From NCBI GenBank assembly GCA_025769875.1, contig JAGFNK010000116.1, forward strand, positions 59,703 through 123,702: a stretch of DNA of 64,000 nucleotides. The letters are read 5' to 3'. Below the pieces are notes generated by a model, which saw nothing but the letters and a program-made list of their open reading frames with translations, did not search any database and was not told the DNA's origin. The position numbers were made by a program, and so were the translations under genes. Below are positions 1-11,577 of the stretch, piece after piece; within the stretch, counting starts at the first letter, position 1, and each line of letters starts with the position of its first letter. This stretch comes from Russula earlei (lineage: Eukaryota; Basidiomycota; Agaricomycetes; Russulales; Russulaceae).

Positions 1-562
1 AAGTCGGAGGATGCTTACTGAGCATGCTCAGTCATGCTCAGTAAGCTGCTGAGTAAGAAGCCTCTTATTGATGAGTAAGAGCCATTACTATCCATGTGTT
101 CACTGCCTTAGTACATGTGCAAATCACCTGATCCATCTTCTGTTAGTTAGTTTAGGGCCGGTCATTTGAGAACTTGTAGTTTGGTTCAGGGAATAGAGTT
201 GCTTATAAGGCCCCTTATATAGTTCTTATAGTTTGTTCTATGGTTATTAGAGTTAGTCTAATAACATGTTGTAGGGCTGTTGGTGTCTTGTTAGTGCCTC
301 TTGTAGAGCACTTAGAGTTGTCATAGAGGGTCCTTAGAGAGGCTATAATACTGTCCTTTATGGCTAAAAGGGTTGCCACTAAGTGGGGCTTGCTGTATGT
401 TGATTGTGCTGAGAATCGCTCGTGTGACAATGTGTGCACAATATTGTGGACACCTCTACTCACCCCTTTTGTCCATGTGAACAGGGTGACACCATAGAGG
501 CTGGGTTTCCTCTAATAAGGAAGGGTCCTTCAAGGGCCCTCTCTGGGAAATGGTTTATGACA
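1..562 (-). repeat. LTR-A copy 1, cut by window edge
   Basis: This is the 5' part of a long terminal repeat about 963 bp long (family LTR-A here), reading on the minus strand. It ends in TATGACA at 562, matching the TGTCATG start of the other copies. It contains the 13-bp inverted repeat CTTACTGAGCATG/CATGCTCAGTAAG found in each copy long enough to include it. The rest lies outside the window, so solo LTR versus full element cannot be decided. Confidence 0.8.
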
Positions 563-1101
563 GCTGGACCAGTTGTAACCAGTCTAGCAATGGACCAGTT
601 CAGACCAGTTTACAACTGGTCCAGACCATGCATTTATAATAATGTAATATTCATTATATTATTATGGTGCAGGTGTGCTACATACTACAGAAATGAAGAA
701 CATGTAGTTTATTATTATCTATGTGCTCTATGAAAGCTGTTGTTATGGAGGGTGATCTGATTGTGGCTGCAGCTGTCTGCACTGCATGTGGCACTCACCC
801 ATGAGCATGCATTGGGACCAGGTGAGGCAGTCAAGGCAGTGTTGAAAGGTTTGAGATGCAAACACATCACGTGAGCTGTGGCATGTGCATGTGGTCAGTG
901 GTGAGGGCTGGGTGAAGTGGCAAGGGTTTGTCAAGGCAGTTGAGGTCTTGATGTTGGGCATGAGGTGGTAGCATGGGTGTGTGGTTGGGGACAAGAAGAT
1001 GAGGGGAGGTGTCACTGTTGCATTGTGTTGTGTCCCATTTCACATGATTCCATGGCCAGTCATGATTCACCTTACATCACTGCCAGTCTTTGACATTTAG
1101 C
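563..1101. other. No gene seen; small inverted repeat
   Basis: AT-rich sequence with no convincing coding region. It holds a perfect 15-bp inverted repeat (564-578 with 610-624) built on the motif GGACCAGTTGTAA, with further partial copies of ACCAGT between the arms. This may be the remains of a small foldback element. Confidence 0.4.
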
Positions 1102-1947
1102 GGTGGGTTGAATTACCATAAAAGGCAATTGTGTCGGCAAGAGAATTGGGACTTCAATCATGTGTTAACAGATGTAATTTAGTTATATAAGTGAGTCAAT
1201 AATAATATAACTCCTTACTTTTTTCCCCTACCAAAAGAAAAAGAAATGCAATCTTGTTTCTGATTGATTGGCATGCCATCTGCACCATCCGCCCATTCTG
1301 GCCTAAGTGCCACTTACTAGTATCTCTCTCACAGGAGATCTCATTATTGCACAATCTCACATGTTTGGCAGCTGCAATCAATGTAATTCAAGGTTCCAAG
1401 GTCTTACCTGATAAGTAAGTGATCATGCCAAATCAGAAAACATGGATGGAGACAGCCAAACATATGGGTGTCAAACTCAAATGGGGCCCAAAACAATGGA
1501 CCAGTCTCCCAAATGCACAGGGACTGACAGCACAAAGCATTGGTGTCACTAAGGGAAAGCGCCACTGTGTTCACAATGATCCATATGCCAGGGGTGAACA
1601 GTTGGGCAAGCATGCCAAGCCTGATGCAACATCTGCCACCATGAATGTGTGCACGTGTGCCCTTGGGGAACCATCATCCCTCCCTTGGAACCCCCCTCCC
1701 TCCAATGCCACCACCTCCCTTGCACTGGGTCCCTTTGGACTCACACCACTGCCTCTAACGGCCTCAACTGCTGCTGTTCCTTACAATACAAAATCTTTTT
1801 TTGTATCATTTAATTTATTTGTCTAATAGCTAATAAATAAGTCGTTGAATATGTAATTGAGAAAATGATTTGGTGTCATTTAAATGCATGATTGATGCAC
1901 CAATTCTCTTGCCGACACAATTGCCTTTTATGGTAACTCAACCCACC
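1102..1947. mobile_element. MITE-like element with ~48-bp terminal inverted repeats
   Basis: The ends are inverted copies that begin GGTGGGTTGARTTACCATAA and continue for about 48 bp, with looser similarity for about 15 bp more. The 846-bp body has no transposase. A plus-strand open frame at 1419-1826 (135 codons) matches nothing I recognise and is probably chance. No target duplication was identified, so the superfamily is unassigned. Confidence 0.65.
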
Positions 1948-1965
1948 ACGAAAAGAACGCAACTA

Positions 1966-3585
1966 CAGTGACCCAAAAAACTGTTCAAATGTTTTGTACA
2001 TTTTCATTGTATTAACCATATCTAGAGAACCACTGCAGCTGATAACATGTTAGTGGGCTTGTTTTAAAGCTCTACATCATAGCTTTGTAATGAAATACTA
2101 TATATACTATGAACATAATTATGTAAGAAGATATAAGGTATTTCTTCCAGTGTATCCATTTGAACAGTTTTTTTGCCTTGGTATCTAAATAGGGTATATG
2201 CCAAACATCAGTAGTTTGTGTATCCTCCATTTGCTTTGAACACCTCTTCCACCCTCCTAGGCATACATTCTATCAAATTCTGCACAACAGTATGATCAAT
2301 GGCCTCCCATTCCAGCTGTGTGCACTCTCAAAGTTCATTGATTCCCTTAGGGGGTGTTGGATAAGCTGCAAGCTTCTTTTTGAGATGAGTCCAAAGATGC
2401 TCAATAGGATTGAGGTCTGGGGATTGAGCTGGCCAGTCCATGACCTGAATTCTGGGGTCTTGGAACCAAGATATGGCAAGCCTGCTCTTGTGGATTGAGG
2501 CATTGTCCTGTTGAAAGAGGGTATCTTTGCATTTCTTCTTGAACTACTTGATAGATACAAGTAGTTCATCCTCCAAAATGCTGCAATAAAGTTCAGCATC
2601 CATCCTTCCATCAATCTTTGCTGCATGCCCAACTCCTTCCCAAGACATGCAGCCCCACAACATCAAGGAACCTCCTCCATGTTTGACTGTTGGCTGAACA
2701 AGGCATTCAGAAAGGTGCTCTCCTCTTTTTTTCCAAGCCCATTTCTTGCCATCTGAGCCCATACAATCGATTTTGGTCTCATCTGACCAAATTACCCTCT
2801 TTCAGTCCTCCACAGTCCAGTATAGGTACTTTTCTGCAAAGTCCTTTCTGGCCCTATAGTGACTTGGTTTAAGGTAAGGCCTCTTCTTCTTTGTAACTGC
2901 CTTCAAGCCTGCCTTGTTAAGGTAGTTTCAAATGGTCTGATTGGAGATAGTGGACTCTTTGATGATCTCCAACCTTCTAGCAACCTGAGGAGCAGTATCT
3001 GCTTCTCCAGAGCTAAGAAGGTGTGTGGCAAAGCAGATGTCAAGGTTAGAGAGCTTGGAAGGACAACCTCTAGAGGACTTTGGAAGGTCAGGAAGGTATT
3101 TCTGGCAAATGTTGGTGATTGAACCAATGCTTCTGTGTGCTGCCTTGGCAATGTTACTAACTGAATGGTTGGCCTGGAGAAGGGAGATGATGTAGTTGAC
3201 TTCATGAGGAAGAAGAGACTTCATGATGTTGTTGGTGAAGAAGAAGCAGCTGTTTTGGCTTATTTGCACATGGTTTGAGTTTATTATAGGTCACATGACC
3301 TCCATGTTCAATTTTAGCCCTCTGGGGAAAGAATATGAATCTCAATCTGAGAAATAATGAATTCACTAACAAAGGCCAAAAAACTGTTCAAATGGGTACA
3401 CCAGCAAACATACCTTATATCTTCCTAAATAATTATGCTTATGCTGTATAAAGTATACCATTACAAAGCTATGATGTAGAGCTTGAAAACAAACCTAGTT
3501 ACATATTATTATCTGCAGTGGTTCTCTAGATATGGTTAATACAATGAAAATGTACAAAACATTTGAACAGTTTTTTGGGTCACTG
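1966..3585 (-). mobile_element. Tc1/mariner-family DNA transposon
   Basis: A 1,620-bp element flanked on both sides by TA (1964-1965 and 3586-3587), the hallmark Tc1/mariner target duplication. The terminal inverted repeats begin CAGTGACCCAAAAAACTGTT and continue through about 70 bp of high similarity. A transposase is encoded on the minus strand. The insertion lies 16 bp from the preceding MITE. Confidence 0.9.
2208..3224 (-). pseudogene. Tc1-type transposase (DD34E), inactivated
   Basis: This would be the cut-and-paste transposase of the surrounding element. Reading on the minus strand from ATG at 3224, an N-terminal helix-turn-helix (ISLLQANHSVSNIAKAAHRS) is followed by the catalytic core: WSDETK with the first Asp, LFQQDNASIHKS with the second Asp, and SPDLNPIEHLW with the Glu. 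All three catalytic residues are visible. The frame is closed by three in-frame stops, near 2930, 2815 and 2546. Two replace expected Trp codons (TGG to TGA) and one is TAG, probably from CAG. Each is explained by a single C-to-T or G-to-A transition, with no frameshift needed. The copy is therefore decayed but structurally complete. Confidence 0.88.
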
Positions 3586-3587
3586 TA

Positions 3588-3722
3588 TCACTGCCCTTAG
3601 CACAATGTCTCCCTCTCCATGTTGCTCCCACCCTTAAGAGCTTTTGTACAGTTTATGATTGGTTGGGGGGTACTCCTTGATGCCATAGGTATGGATTGCT
3701 ATATGCTATGTTTCATTTCCTT
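3588..3722. other. Short spacer, nothing recognised
   Basis: 135 bp between the Tc1 element and the left long inverted repeat. I see no gene or regulatory signal in it. Confidence 0.4.
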
Positions 3723-5341
3723 TTATTGCTGTTTTCAGCGCACTTGGCGGAGTTTGAATTCCACCCAAATTGGTGCAGAAAACCCTCTCAAACATGCGGG
3801 GCAAATATCTCCCTCAAAACAGCTTCAATTCACATAAAGCTTATTGTCCCTGAATCACCTGAATGAGGGCTAGGCAGCCCCATTGCATTCATGAGATTTG
3901 AGTGAGAATTGGTGGAGCTGGACTCAAGCCACCTCCACATGTGTATTTGTCATGGTAACAAGCCGTGTCAGTTCTCAAGCGTAAAGACAAGTCGATAGTA
4001 GAGATGTGTTCAAGAAACGGGCTGGTTCCCATGTATAGAGAGTAAGGATCCCTGCAGCGGTCGAAGTGTTTTATGCTAAACAGGTTATGGCCAATAGACC
4101 CTTCCTAGTACAACTCGGTCTGTTGAGAAGCTAGGGTAAGTTTGTAATGGGATAGACTAGGGCTGGTTCCACCAGCTATATGCGTTCAAGTCTGTCAGAG
4201 ACCTTGAACAATGTGGAGAGAGTAGAGGAAGGTAGGTCTTAAAGGAGGCGAGCTCTTCTCAGTAGAGTGAAGAGAGACTCTTAGGGAAGGAAGGGATAGG
4301 TAGAGTAGATGGTAGTTGGTGTGTGTGAAGATTTGGTGAGATGGAGATGTGGATGTGGTTTGAGGATTAGGAGTGAAGTGGGTTGCAGGTGAATATGTTG
4401 GACAAGAGTAGGTTGGATTCTACAAGAGACCAAGCTTAGGGCTTTGGTCACAAAGTACTGAGCTTATATATACAGGAGAAGTGCAGCAATAGCTGCGCTT
4501 TGACTGTGCTACTAGTATAGTAGGAGTCATAATAAGTAAGAGTCATAGAAATGAGGCCATGAATGAGTCAGAACCAAGTAACTGTGCTGCACAGTAAATG
4601 CGCAGCATTGCACAGTCAAAACTAAGAAGTGAATATAAATGGAAAGAGAACCAAACAAAGGGAAAGTAACAGCAATCCAGTGTTACCTGGACATGTATGG
4701 ATCACATGATAACACAGAAGGGATCACAAGATGTAAGAGATCACGAGACCAGTAAGTAAAGGGACGTACAAAAGCAAGCAGTCTGTAGTGAAAGGTAAGA
4801 AGTAAACATAAAAGGGAAATGGTGTAACAGTATTAGATGAATTACAACTCAAAATCACGGTCTATATCTATTATTTTTCCCTCATGTTGTACCCATGGGC
4901 TGTCTTGAGGCAGCCCCATAGTGTTTTTGACTCATGCGTTGTGGTGTGCAACATCGTTTCCCTCATATCATGTGACAGTAGCATGGTCGTGTGCTGGGAA
5001 GGAGCCCCCCCAGGAAGTGCACACCTGAGCCCATGGGGCGGTGAAGTGTGTCCAAGAATGCAGAATGACTTCATAAGACTGAAGCTCCAAAGAGGAGGAG
5101 CATCTAGCGGGAACGTGAGAACGCGTTTGTTCATTCGACTGCACTCAGGTTCACACAGATGATAAGGGAACAACAGGGCAACTTTATTCAACATGGTAGC
5201 AGATACAGGTGGGAACTAAGGCTAAGGGACAGGAAAAGCACAAAAGACAGGCATATGAAAGGAAATCTAGACGTGAGAAGGGGACCGAAGCTGGACAATG
5301 TGAGGTATTGAGTCGTGGTCTCCAGTGGCTGTGGTAGTGGC
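3723..5341 (-). repeat. Left arm of long inverted repeat (~735 bp, split by a solo LTR)
   Basis: This is a near-identical inverted copy of 10846-11577, interrupted by the 882-bp LTR-B at 3948-4829. Without that insert and its target duplication, the arm is about 732 bp. Both copies preserve an open frame of 107 codons (4871-5194 minus; 10993-11316 plus) differing at few positions, but the conservation may simply reflect recent duplication. The outer boundary reads TTATTGCTGTTTTCAG. No target duplication is clear. The arms could be terminal repeats of one large element or two copies of one family in opposite orientation. Confidence 0.75.
3948..4829 (-). repeat. Solo LTR, family LTR-B, with 5-bp target duplication
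   Basis: An 882-bp sequence with TG...CA ends (TGTCATGG...GTAACA on the plus strand). It is flanked by exact 5-bp duplications GTATT at 3943-3947 and 4830-4834. The uninterrupted target is present in the paired arm near 11355, which proves the insertion. A TATA-like GTATATATAAGC on the minus strand near 4460 suggests minus orientation. No internal retroelement sequence is attached. Confidence 0.92.
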
Positions 5342-5343
5342 AT

Positions 5344-6260
5344 TGTCATGAACCATTCTCTGGAGAGGGCCCTTGAAGGACCCTTCCTTATTAGAGGAAA
5401 CCCAGCCCCTATGGTGTCACCCTGTTCACATGGACAAAAGGGGTGAGTAGAGGTGTCCACAATATCGCACGTGCATTGTCGCGCAAGCAATTCTCGACAC
5501 AATCAATATACAGCAAGCCCCACTTAGTGGCAACCCTTTCAGCAATAAAGGCCAGTATTATAGCCTCCCTAAGGACCCCTTATGACGACTCTAAGTGCTC
5601 TACAAGAGACACTAACAAGATACTAACGAGCCTACAACGCGTTACTAGACTAACTCTAATAACCATAGAACAAACTACAGAGCGATACTAAGGACCTTAA
5701 TAGAACTATATAAGGGGCCTTATAAGCAACTCTATTTCCTGAACCAAACTACAAGTCCTCAAATGACCAGCCCTAAACTAACTAACAGTGAATGAATCAG
5801 GTGCTTCGCACGTGTACTAAGACAGTGAACACATGGACAGTAAGGGCTCTTACTCATCAATAAGAGCCTCCTTACTCAGCAGCTTACTGAGCATGACTGA
5901 GCATGCTCAGTAAGCACTCTCCGACCTCTTACTCATCCAGCAATTGTGCTTGATAACAAGGTTATGACTTGTTCCCTATTTAGCAGCTCTCTTGTAGTAT
6001 ATAAGCACTCAATAAAGTAGCGGACAGTCTTCAGACTGTCCATTTGTTTACAGCACTCTCCATACCTGGGATACTCCTTTAAGGACCATCCCCTTGTGAC
6101 CATCCTGGCCTCTTCCCTGCGTAACTTCTCGATACTACCAGTGACTGTACCCCTTTGGTACCTGGCACTGCTTTGGACCCTACTCCTTGCGCACGCAGTC
6201 TTGGACGTCTATCGACTCGTCTTCGAGCTTCTCCCTCGCTCTTGAACTGGATTGTTCAAC
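5344..6260 (+). repeat. LTR-A copy 2, 3' end lost
   Basis: It begins TGTCATGAACCATTC at 5344 and follows the LTR-A sequence, including the inverted repeat near 5878-5909, TATA-like GTATATAAGC near 5998 and AATAAA just after. At about 6260 it stops short of the family end (expected ...AGTGAGTC and TGACA). It then runs into unrelated sequence, so the 3' end was lost by deletion or recombination. It sits exactly at the inner edge of the left long inverted repeat. Confidence 0.85.
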
Positions 6261-6548
6261 ATCAGCTACATCCCAGGCACATGTACAACAGGGATGGCTG
6301 GCAGCAAGGAGAGGGAGGAAAGGAAGAGATCTGCTTACTCTTAAAGGGGAGGATGGCGAAAGAGTGGCCTTGCTTTCAGCATGGAGAGGCTTCCAGATAG
6401 GACCCGGTACCTTCATGATCACGACTGCTCACAGAGGTATTCACTAGGGATCTGCCTGCTCTTGAAAGGGGAGATGGTGAAAGAGTCAACTGCCTTGACA
6501 ATAGTGTCCATATATCCAAGTCTAGTATAGAAAAGTGTTAGTATATTC
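6261..6548. other. Non-coding stretch with a diverged ~120-bp-spaced direct repeat
   Basis: No gene is evident. Two similar segments of about 38 bp (6326-6363 and 6448-6487) share GATCTGC..CTCTT.AAAGGGGA and GGCGAAAGAGT/GGTGAAAGAGT, suggesting an old local duplication. Confidence 0.35.
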
Positions 6549-8181
6549 TTAAAATTGAGCCTTCTTATTTTTCTCCATAGCTGATGCATCCTCCACTGCA
6601 AAGCGCAAAATCTGTGAGGCTGTCCCGAATTCCATGCCACCAACATCTGCCAGCTCACTGCGAGTGAGTGGTACGATGTCTTCAATCGTATAAAGTTTGT
6701 GGGTTTCTACAAGGATGTCAGCGTACTGTGAGAGATCTTCACCATATTTGTTCCGGACAGGGTGCTCTTCAATAGAACGGAGCCACTCCCTCAGGTCAGG
6801 GTAGGTGATGTTCCTATTGGATGCGGTGCACTTTGACTGGGGTGGCGAAGACCCAGGGTTCGGAGTAAAGGGAACGATGTTTTCAGAGCGAGGTAAGCGA
6901 TGGGAGTTTGAACCATTAACATTGTTGGCAAAGGTGCCACCCAGCATCATCATCATCATTTGCGCCCATTGGGGTGGATCAGAGGACGATCCAGCCACCG
7001 TGTGGCTAGGGTTTGGCATGGAGCCCAACGTATCGGAAGGGGGTGGTTGTGATGTTTCCCGGTTCCTGACTTTCACCTGTCGAAAGCATTTGTCCTGTGA
7101 GATTCAGTTTGTCTGGGGGAGTATCAACTGTTGCGAGGCAACGTGCCTGCAAAGGTGGTTTTAAGCTATGAAGATCCAAAAGAAAACAATGGTGCGTACC
7201 AACAAGGAGGCCCAAATGCTCAGATCCTCCATCGTGTACTGGTAGTGTACGCCATTCATTTGCACATAGCACGGCGTATTGTGCTTTTTTCACTGGTGTT
7301 TATCAGTCAAGAGCTTTAAAAGTTCATGTTGTTCTTGGCCAGGGAGATCTGAAAGCACATTTGAGGATGCTGACTGTACCTGGGTCTTTCTTTTCCCTGG
7401 ACCCTTCCATCAAGAAATTGTCAGATGAAATTATGCAGAGTAGCATTTAGGTGCACCTTTTCTGTGCCTGGTTCAGAGGTATCGACAATCTGGATGCTGA
7501 AAGGCTTGACTTTGCCCTTTCCACAGGTTTTTCACCTTCTGTTCATCGATATGGTTCCACACATGCTCGATTAGCTTTTGAAAGGAAGCTCCATCTTCAA
7601 GCAACTTTGCAACAGGTTTGCCCATCTTGGGCACCATCCAGGGAAGGATGTATCCAATGTGCAATAGACAGACGATGCTTGTTTCCATTTTGGCCGCAAT
7701 TTGGACAAGAAGATCTGAAAATGAGATGTCAGATTCGACAGCAAGTTCCCAAGACACATTTTTGTATGGGACATCAAATGTGAGGTTGATTGTTGGACGG
7801 CCTGGGGTCACTAGTCACTGGTGAAAGGGGTCAATTCATCATTATTTGCACACCTTCCTCTTCAATTGAAGCATCACTCCCTTCTATGGGTCCAATGGGT
7901 GAGGCGCATTTACCATCATCTGCAAGAGTATATAGGTCCAGTGGACTGAGTTCCCTGGCTTCTGCATTTACATAGGCATAGGACTCTTCCTCCCCATCCT
8001 CATCAATAGCAGGAATGGATGTCTTGGAAGGCTGAGCTCGTGGTTGTGATTGCTTCAGTCGAGTGGGAGTGCCTGAGCTGTCACTTTCATTTCCACCAGT
8101 TTTTTTTCAGGCAGCCTTCCTTTGGCCAGTAGTATGTGTCAGTGCAGGCCGACGTTTTGAAGCATGTTGCTTTGAGCCCAT
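6549..8181 (-). pseudogene. Element-associated protein with SAM-like C-terminal domain, decayed
   Basis: On the minus strand a coding-like region starts with ATG at 8181 (MGSKQHASKR..) and is closed by TGA after about 24 codons. Further frames at 7473-7811 and 6549-7076 appear to be later exons. The last frame ends with a helical segment, about LRSIEEHPVRNKYGEDLSQY through VGGMEFGTASQILRF, which resembles a sterile alpha motif. Such SAM-domain proteins are common near repeats in mushroom genomes. Intron positions are not resolved. A second, inverted copy of the 5' end lies at 9934-10185. The role is unknown, and SAM is assigned only by pattern. Confidence 0.45.
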
Positions 8182-8591
8182 GAGGGTTTAGGGGGTTGAA
8201 ATGGAGGGGTAGAGTAATGTATGGTGAGCAGCTCTGGGAAGGGAAGAACACCCTGTCGTCATCCTGGAGTAGGAGTGGACAGGGTGGATGGTTGATAAAT
8301 AAGCCACACGACTCTTTACGCGCTTGCTTTACGCAACAACAGGGCCCACACATGAGGCACCCGTGCAGGTGTCATAGCAAGTTCATGGACGTGGGTGAGA
8401 ACATGGGGAGCAGGTTGTAGGGGGAAAGGCCAGCACAGCTGATTTCATGGTCAGCAGCCATGAGTGGTGGGGGTCTCCCACTGCTCAGGGCAGCAGTTGG
8501 CTTGGGGTCCAATGATGTTCAAGGCCGGAACAGTAGCTTTACAAGGTACAATGCAGTACAACAAGGGGACACCACAGTAACTCAGAAAAAG

Positions 8592-9759
8592 TCAGATATA
8601 GTGACATTTGTGGAACCAACCTGCTGCGTCATCCAATGTAACAGAGAATGCTGCCCTATACAGGAAAACCCACACATTGGTATCATCACCACCCAAGTCG
8701 GCACAAGCCACACCCCCATTCCGACGAACGTAGGCCTTGATCTTTGAAAATGTGAGTTCGATTGGATTAAAATCAGGAGAGTATGGTGGCAGGTAAAGGA
8801 GCTGACATCTCCTTCATCAAATCCGCAATACATCAGTATGAGAAAACAATATAATACCTTTCTTTGACCATTTGGAGTATTTGTGGACTTCTATGAATGC
8901 GTGCGTTGTCCATGATCAATACTGAGTTCTTGCCAGGGAAGGGATTCATTTTCGAAAGTAGACCTTGGATGAAGCCGGTAAATAGTTCAGATGTGAAAGA
9001 ACCCTCAACCAGCTGGCTATAGATGATGCCATCGAGCGAGAGCGCTGGGAGAAGCAAATAACTGGATACTTTGTATTCTAGTCTGTTGTAGATATAGATA
9101 GCAGGACACACCGTTTTCCTCGAATGAAAAAGCTCTTCCTTACCGCTGCTTGCCCTGACATCACCCATGCTCACCCTTGAAGGTCAGTTCGGTGATCAAA
9201 GAAGCTTTCATCCACAAAAACCGCCTGCTCTGCAGTATAGGTGATGCCAAAGGTATACCAATACTGAAGGCGCAGGTCCTCATTGCGCTCTAGTGCATTT
9301 TTGCTCAGCTGGGCAAGTCAGTGCACTTGAGTGTGAACTCAAGGTGAAATGACTTACCTTCTTCATCGTGAAGCCACTCCTTCTCAGGGTACACCATATA
9401 GTTGTCAATGACACCTCAACGCCAGTCCTTTCTCTTAAAATATCTCTCAGCTCATCAAGATAGGCATCCGGAGTATGGACTCTGGTGCCTTGAAGAAACT
9501 AGCCAATATGTGCCACAGAACGAACTAGAGAATGTGGGGAACTCACTTGTACTTCCTGCATTGTAAGGATTCTATTTGCTGGTTGGAATAGACTGTTTGG
9601 GTGATTGGCTGTTCCACAAGATCTGAAATCGGCCACAATGTGCTCTATAGTACGACAAGGAACTCCAGTGTGATGGGTGATATTGTCAAGGGTCAATCTT
9701 GAAGACATGTGTAAGATAATCCAGCATGCATCATCAGACAACACCCGGCCACGTGGCAT
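8592..9759 (-). pseudogene. DDE_3-type (Tc1-like) transposase, one in-frame stop
   Basis: Minus-strand gene with several introns. Starting at MPRGRVLSDD (9759), the first exon holds a helix-turn-helix (LTLDNITHHTGVPCRTIEHI). After an intron (GTGAGT..CTAG near 9550-9508), the next exon reads DAYLDELRDILRERTGVEVS. A further exon reads FVDESFFDHRTDLQG with catalytic Asp 1. Then come VLIMDNARIHRS with Asp 2 and [18 protein letters not shown] with the Glu, joined across a 49-bp intron that ends near 8787. A TGA interrupts the frame just after HRTDLQG (about 9178), most simply a CGA-to-TGA change. A local intron near 9100 is unresolved. The mobile element it served cannot be bounded. Confidence 0.8.
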
Positions 9760-9933
9760 ATGTTTAGTTGAGTGTGTGATGAAAAGCGTGATGTAAAGAA
9801 AGCATAAAGCAAGTGCATAAAGAGTCATGTGGCTTATTCATCAACTGTCCACACAATGACAGGGTGTTCTTCCCTTCCCAGAGCTGCTCACCATACCTTA
9901 CTCTACCCCTCCATTTCAACCCCCTAAACCCTC

Positions 9934-10185
9934 ATGGGCTCGAAGCAACGTGCTTCAAAACGCTGGCCTGCACCGACACATACTACTGGCCAAAGGAAGG
10001 CTGCCCAAAAAAAAACTGGTGGAAATGAAAGTGACAGCTCAGGCACTCCCACTCGACTGAAGCGATCACAACCATGAGCTCAGGCTTCCAAGACATCCCT
10101 TCCTGCTATTGATGAGGATGGGGAAGAAGAGTCCTATGCCTATGTAAATGCAGAAGCCTGGGAACTCACTACAGCACAAACACAC
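9934..10185 (+). pseudogene. Inverted duplicate of the 5' end of the SAM-like gene
   Basis: It starts ATGGGCTCGAAGCAACG and is a close inverted copy of the sequence starting at 8181. Similarity extends upstream from about 9815 (paired with about 8315). Here the codon that is TGA in the left copy is CAA, but another stop (TGA in CAACCATGAGC) breaks the frame about 40 codons later. The coding part stops matching near 10170. The two copies flank the DDE_3 transposase head to head. Confidence 0.6.
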
Positions 10186-10845
10186 GGACCACAAGACATG
10201 CAAAATTGTCGCAAAGGCGCATGGCCTCGAGGTCGACTCACCCACACAGCTATATGGCTGGCCATGAATCGCTTACAAGAGTACATATGTGCGTATTCCT
10301 TTCATGCCATCTCCTCATCATCCTCACATCATCATCATCATCGCCGCCAGCACGCCACCCTCACCCCCATCAACCGCCGCACACCCTCGCCCTCAACGCC
10401 CCCGCCTTCACCATGCACCAACGAGTCCCAACGCACAGCTGAAGAGCCCCATGCCACGCCACCATCTTCATTGCCATCGGACGGTGTTGCTACTGTACAT
10501 TTTGGTATGCTTTTCTCCCCTTTTTTACTAGACTCTCACTTTGTTAGTCAGAGATCTGCATGCCACCTATGCGTCCATTTCCCAGCCTGCCCCCATCTTC
10601 CCTCTCCCTTTCTACTTCCACACCCCCTCGCTCCTCTACCTCACATCTGCCATCCAAGTTCTCCAATCGTCCCACCCGCAATCGTGTTCGGCAGCGCCAT
10701 CAGCACCCAAGCAACCACCCACCAGCACTCTCCCTATCCCCCCTCCAGCCTCTCCTTTGCATCATCTCCCCCTCCTCATGTTGCAACTCGACCACACCCC
10801 TCGTCACCACACCTGGCCTCGGCTATCGTTCACAAATCGCCACAC
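10186..10845 (+). other. Ser/Pro/His-rich low-complexity open region
   Basis: Three overlapping plus-strand frames stay open across this region because of C- and CA-rich composition. The longest (10198-10920, 240 codons) is Pro/Ser/His-rich. No domain is seen and the frames look like compositional artefacts, although an exon cannot be excluded. Confidence 0.25.
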
Positions 10846-11577
10846 GCCACTACCACAGCCACTGGAGACCACGACTCGATACCTCACATTGTCCAGCTTC
10901 GGTCCCCTTCTCATGTCTAGATTTCCTTTCATATGCTTGTCTTTTGTGCTTTTCCTGTCCCTTAGCCTTAGTTCCCACCTGTATCTGCTACCATGTTGAA
11001 TAAAGTTGCCCTGTTGTTCCCTTATCATCTGTGTGAACCTGAGTGCAGTCGAATGAACAAACGCGTTCTCACGTTCCCGCTAGGTGCTCCTCCTCTTTGG
11101 AGCTTCAGTCTTATGAAGTCATTCTGCATTCTTGGACACACTTCACCGCCCCATGGGCTCAGGTGTGCACTTCCTGGGGGGGCTCCTTCCCAGCACACGA
11201 CCGTGCTACTGTCACACGATATGAGGGAAATGACGTTGCACACCACAACGCTTGAGTCAAAAACACTATGGGGCTGCCTCAAGACAGCCCATGGGTACAA
11301 CATGAGGGAAAAATAATAGATCTAGACCATGATTTTGAGTTGTAATTCATCTAATACACATGTGGAGGTGGCTTGAGTCCAGCTCCACCAATTCTCACTC
11401 AAATCTCATGAAAACAATGGGGCTGCCTAGCCCTCATTCAGGCAATTCAGGGACAATAAGTTTCATGTGAATTGAAGCTGTTTTGAGGGAGATATTCGCC
11501 CCACACGTTTGAGAGGGTTTTCTGTGCCGATTTGGGTGGAATTCAAACTCCGCCAAGTGTGCTGAAAACGGCAATAA
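10846..11577 (+). repeat. Right arm of long inverted repeat
   Basis: 732 bp matching the reverse complement of 3723-5341 once the LTR-B insert is removed. It contains an AATAAA near 11000, an open frame 10993-11316, and ends ...CTGAAAACGGCAATAA. Because it lacks the LTR-B insertion, it gives the empty target site (ATTCATCTAATACACATGTG). Confidence 0.75.

Noticed and set aside
434..733. Recurring open frame with DIVDTSTHPFCPCEQGDTIEAG in several places (also near 5188, 15223, 16599, 50239)
   Set aside because: It lies antisense within the start of every LTR-A copy; its repetition is due to the repeat, not to a gene family.
4871..5194. 107-codon frame conserved at 4871-5194 and 10993-11316
   Set aside because: Both copies lie in the near-identical arms of the long inverted repeat, so conservation does not indicate selection on protein.
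10198..10920. 240-codon Ser/Pro/His-rich frame as a real gene
   Set aside because: Three overlapping frames are equally open because of C/A-rich composition, and the end lies in a repeat arm.
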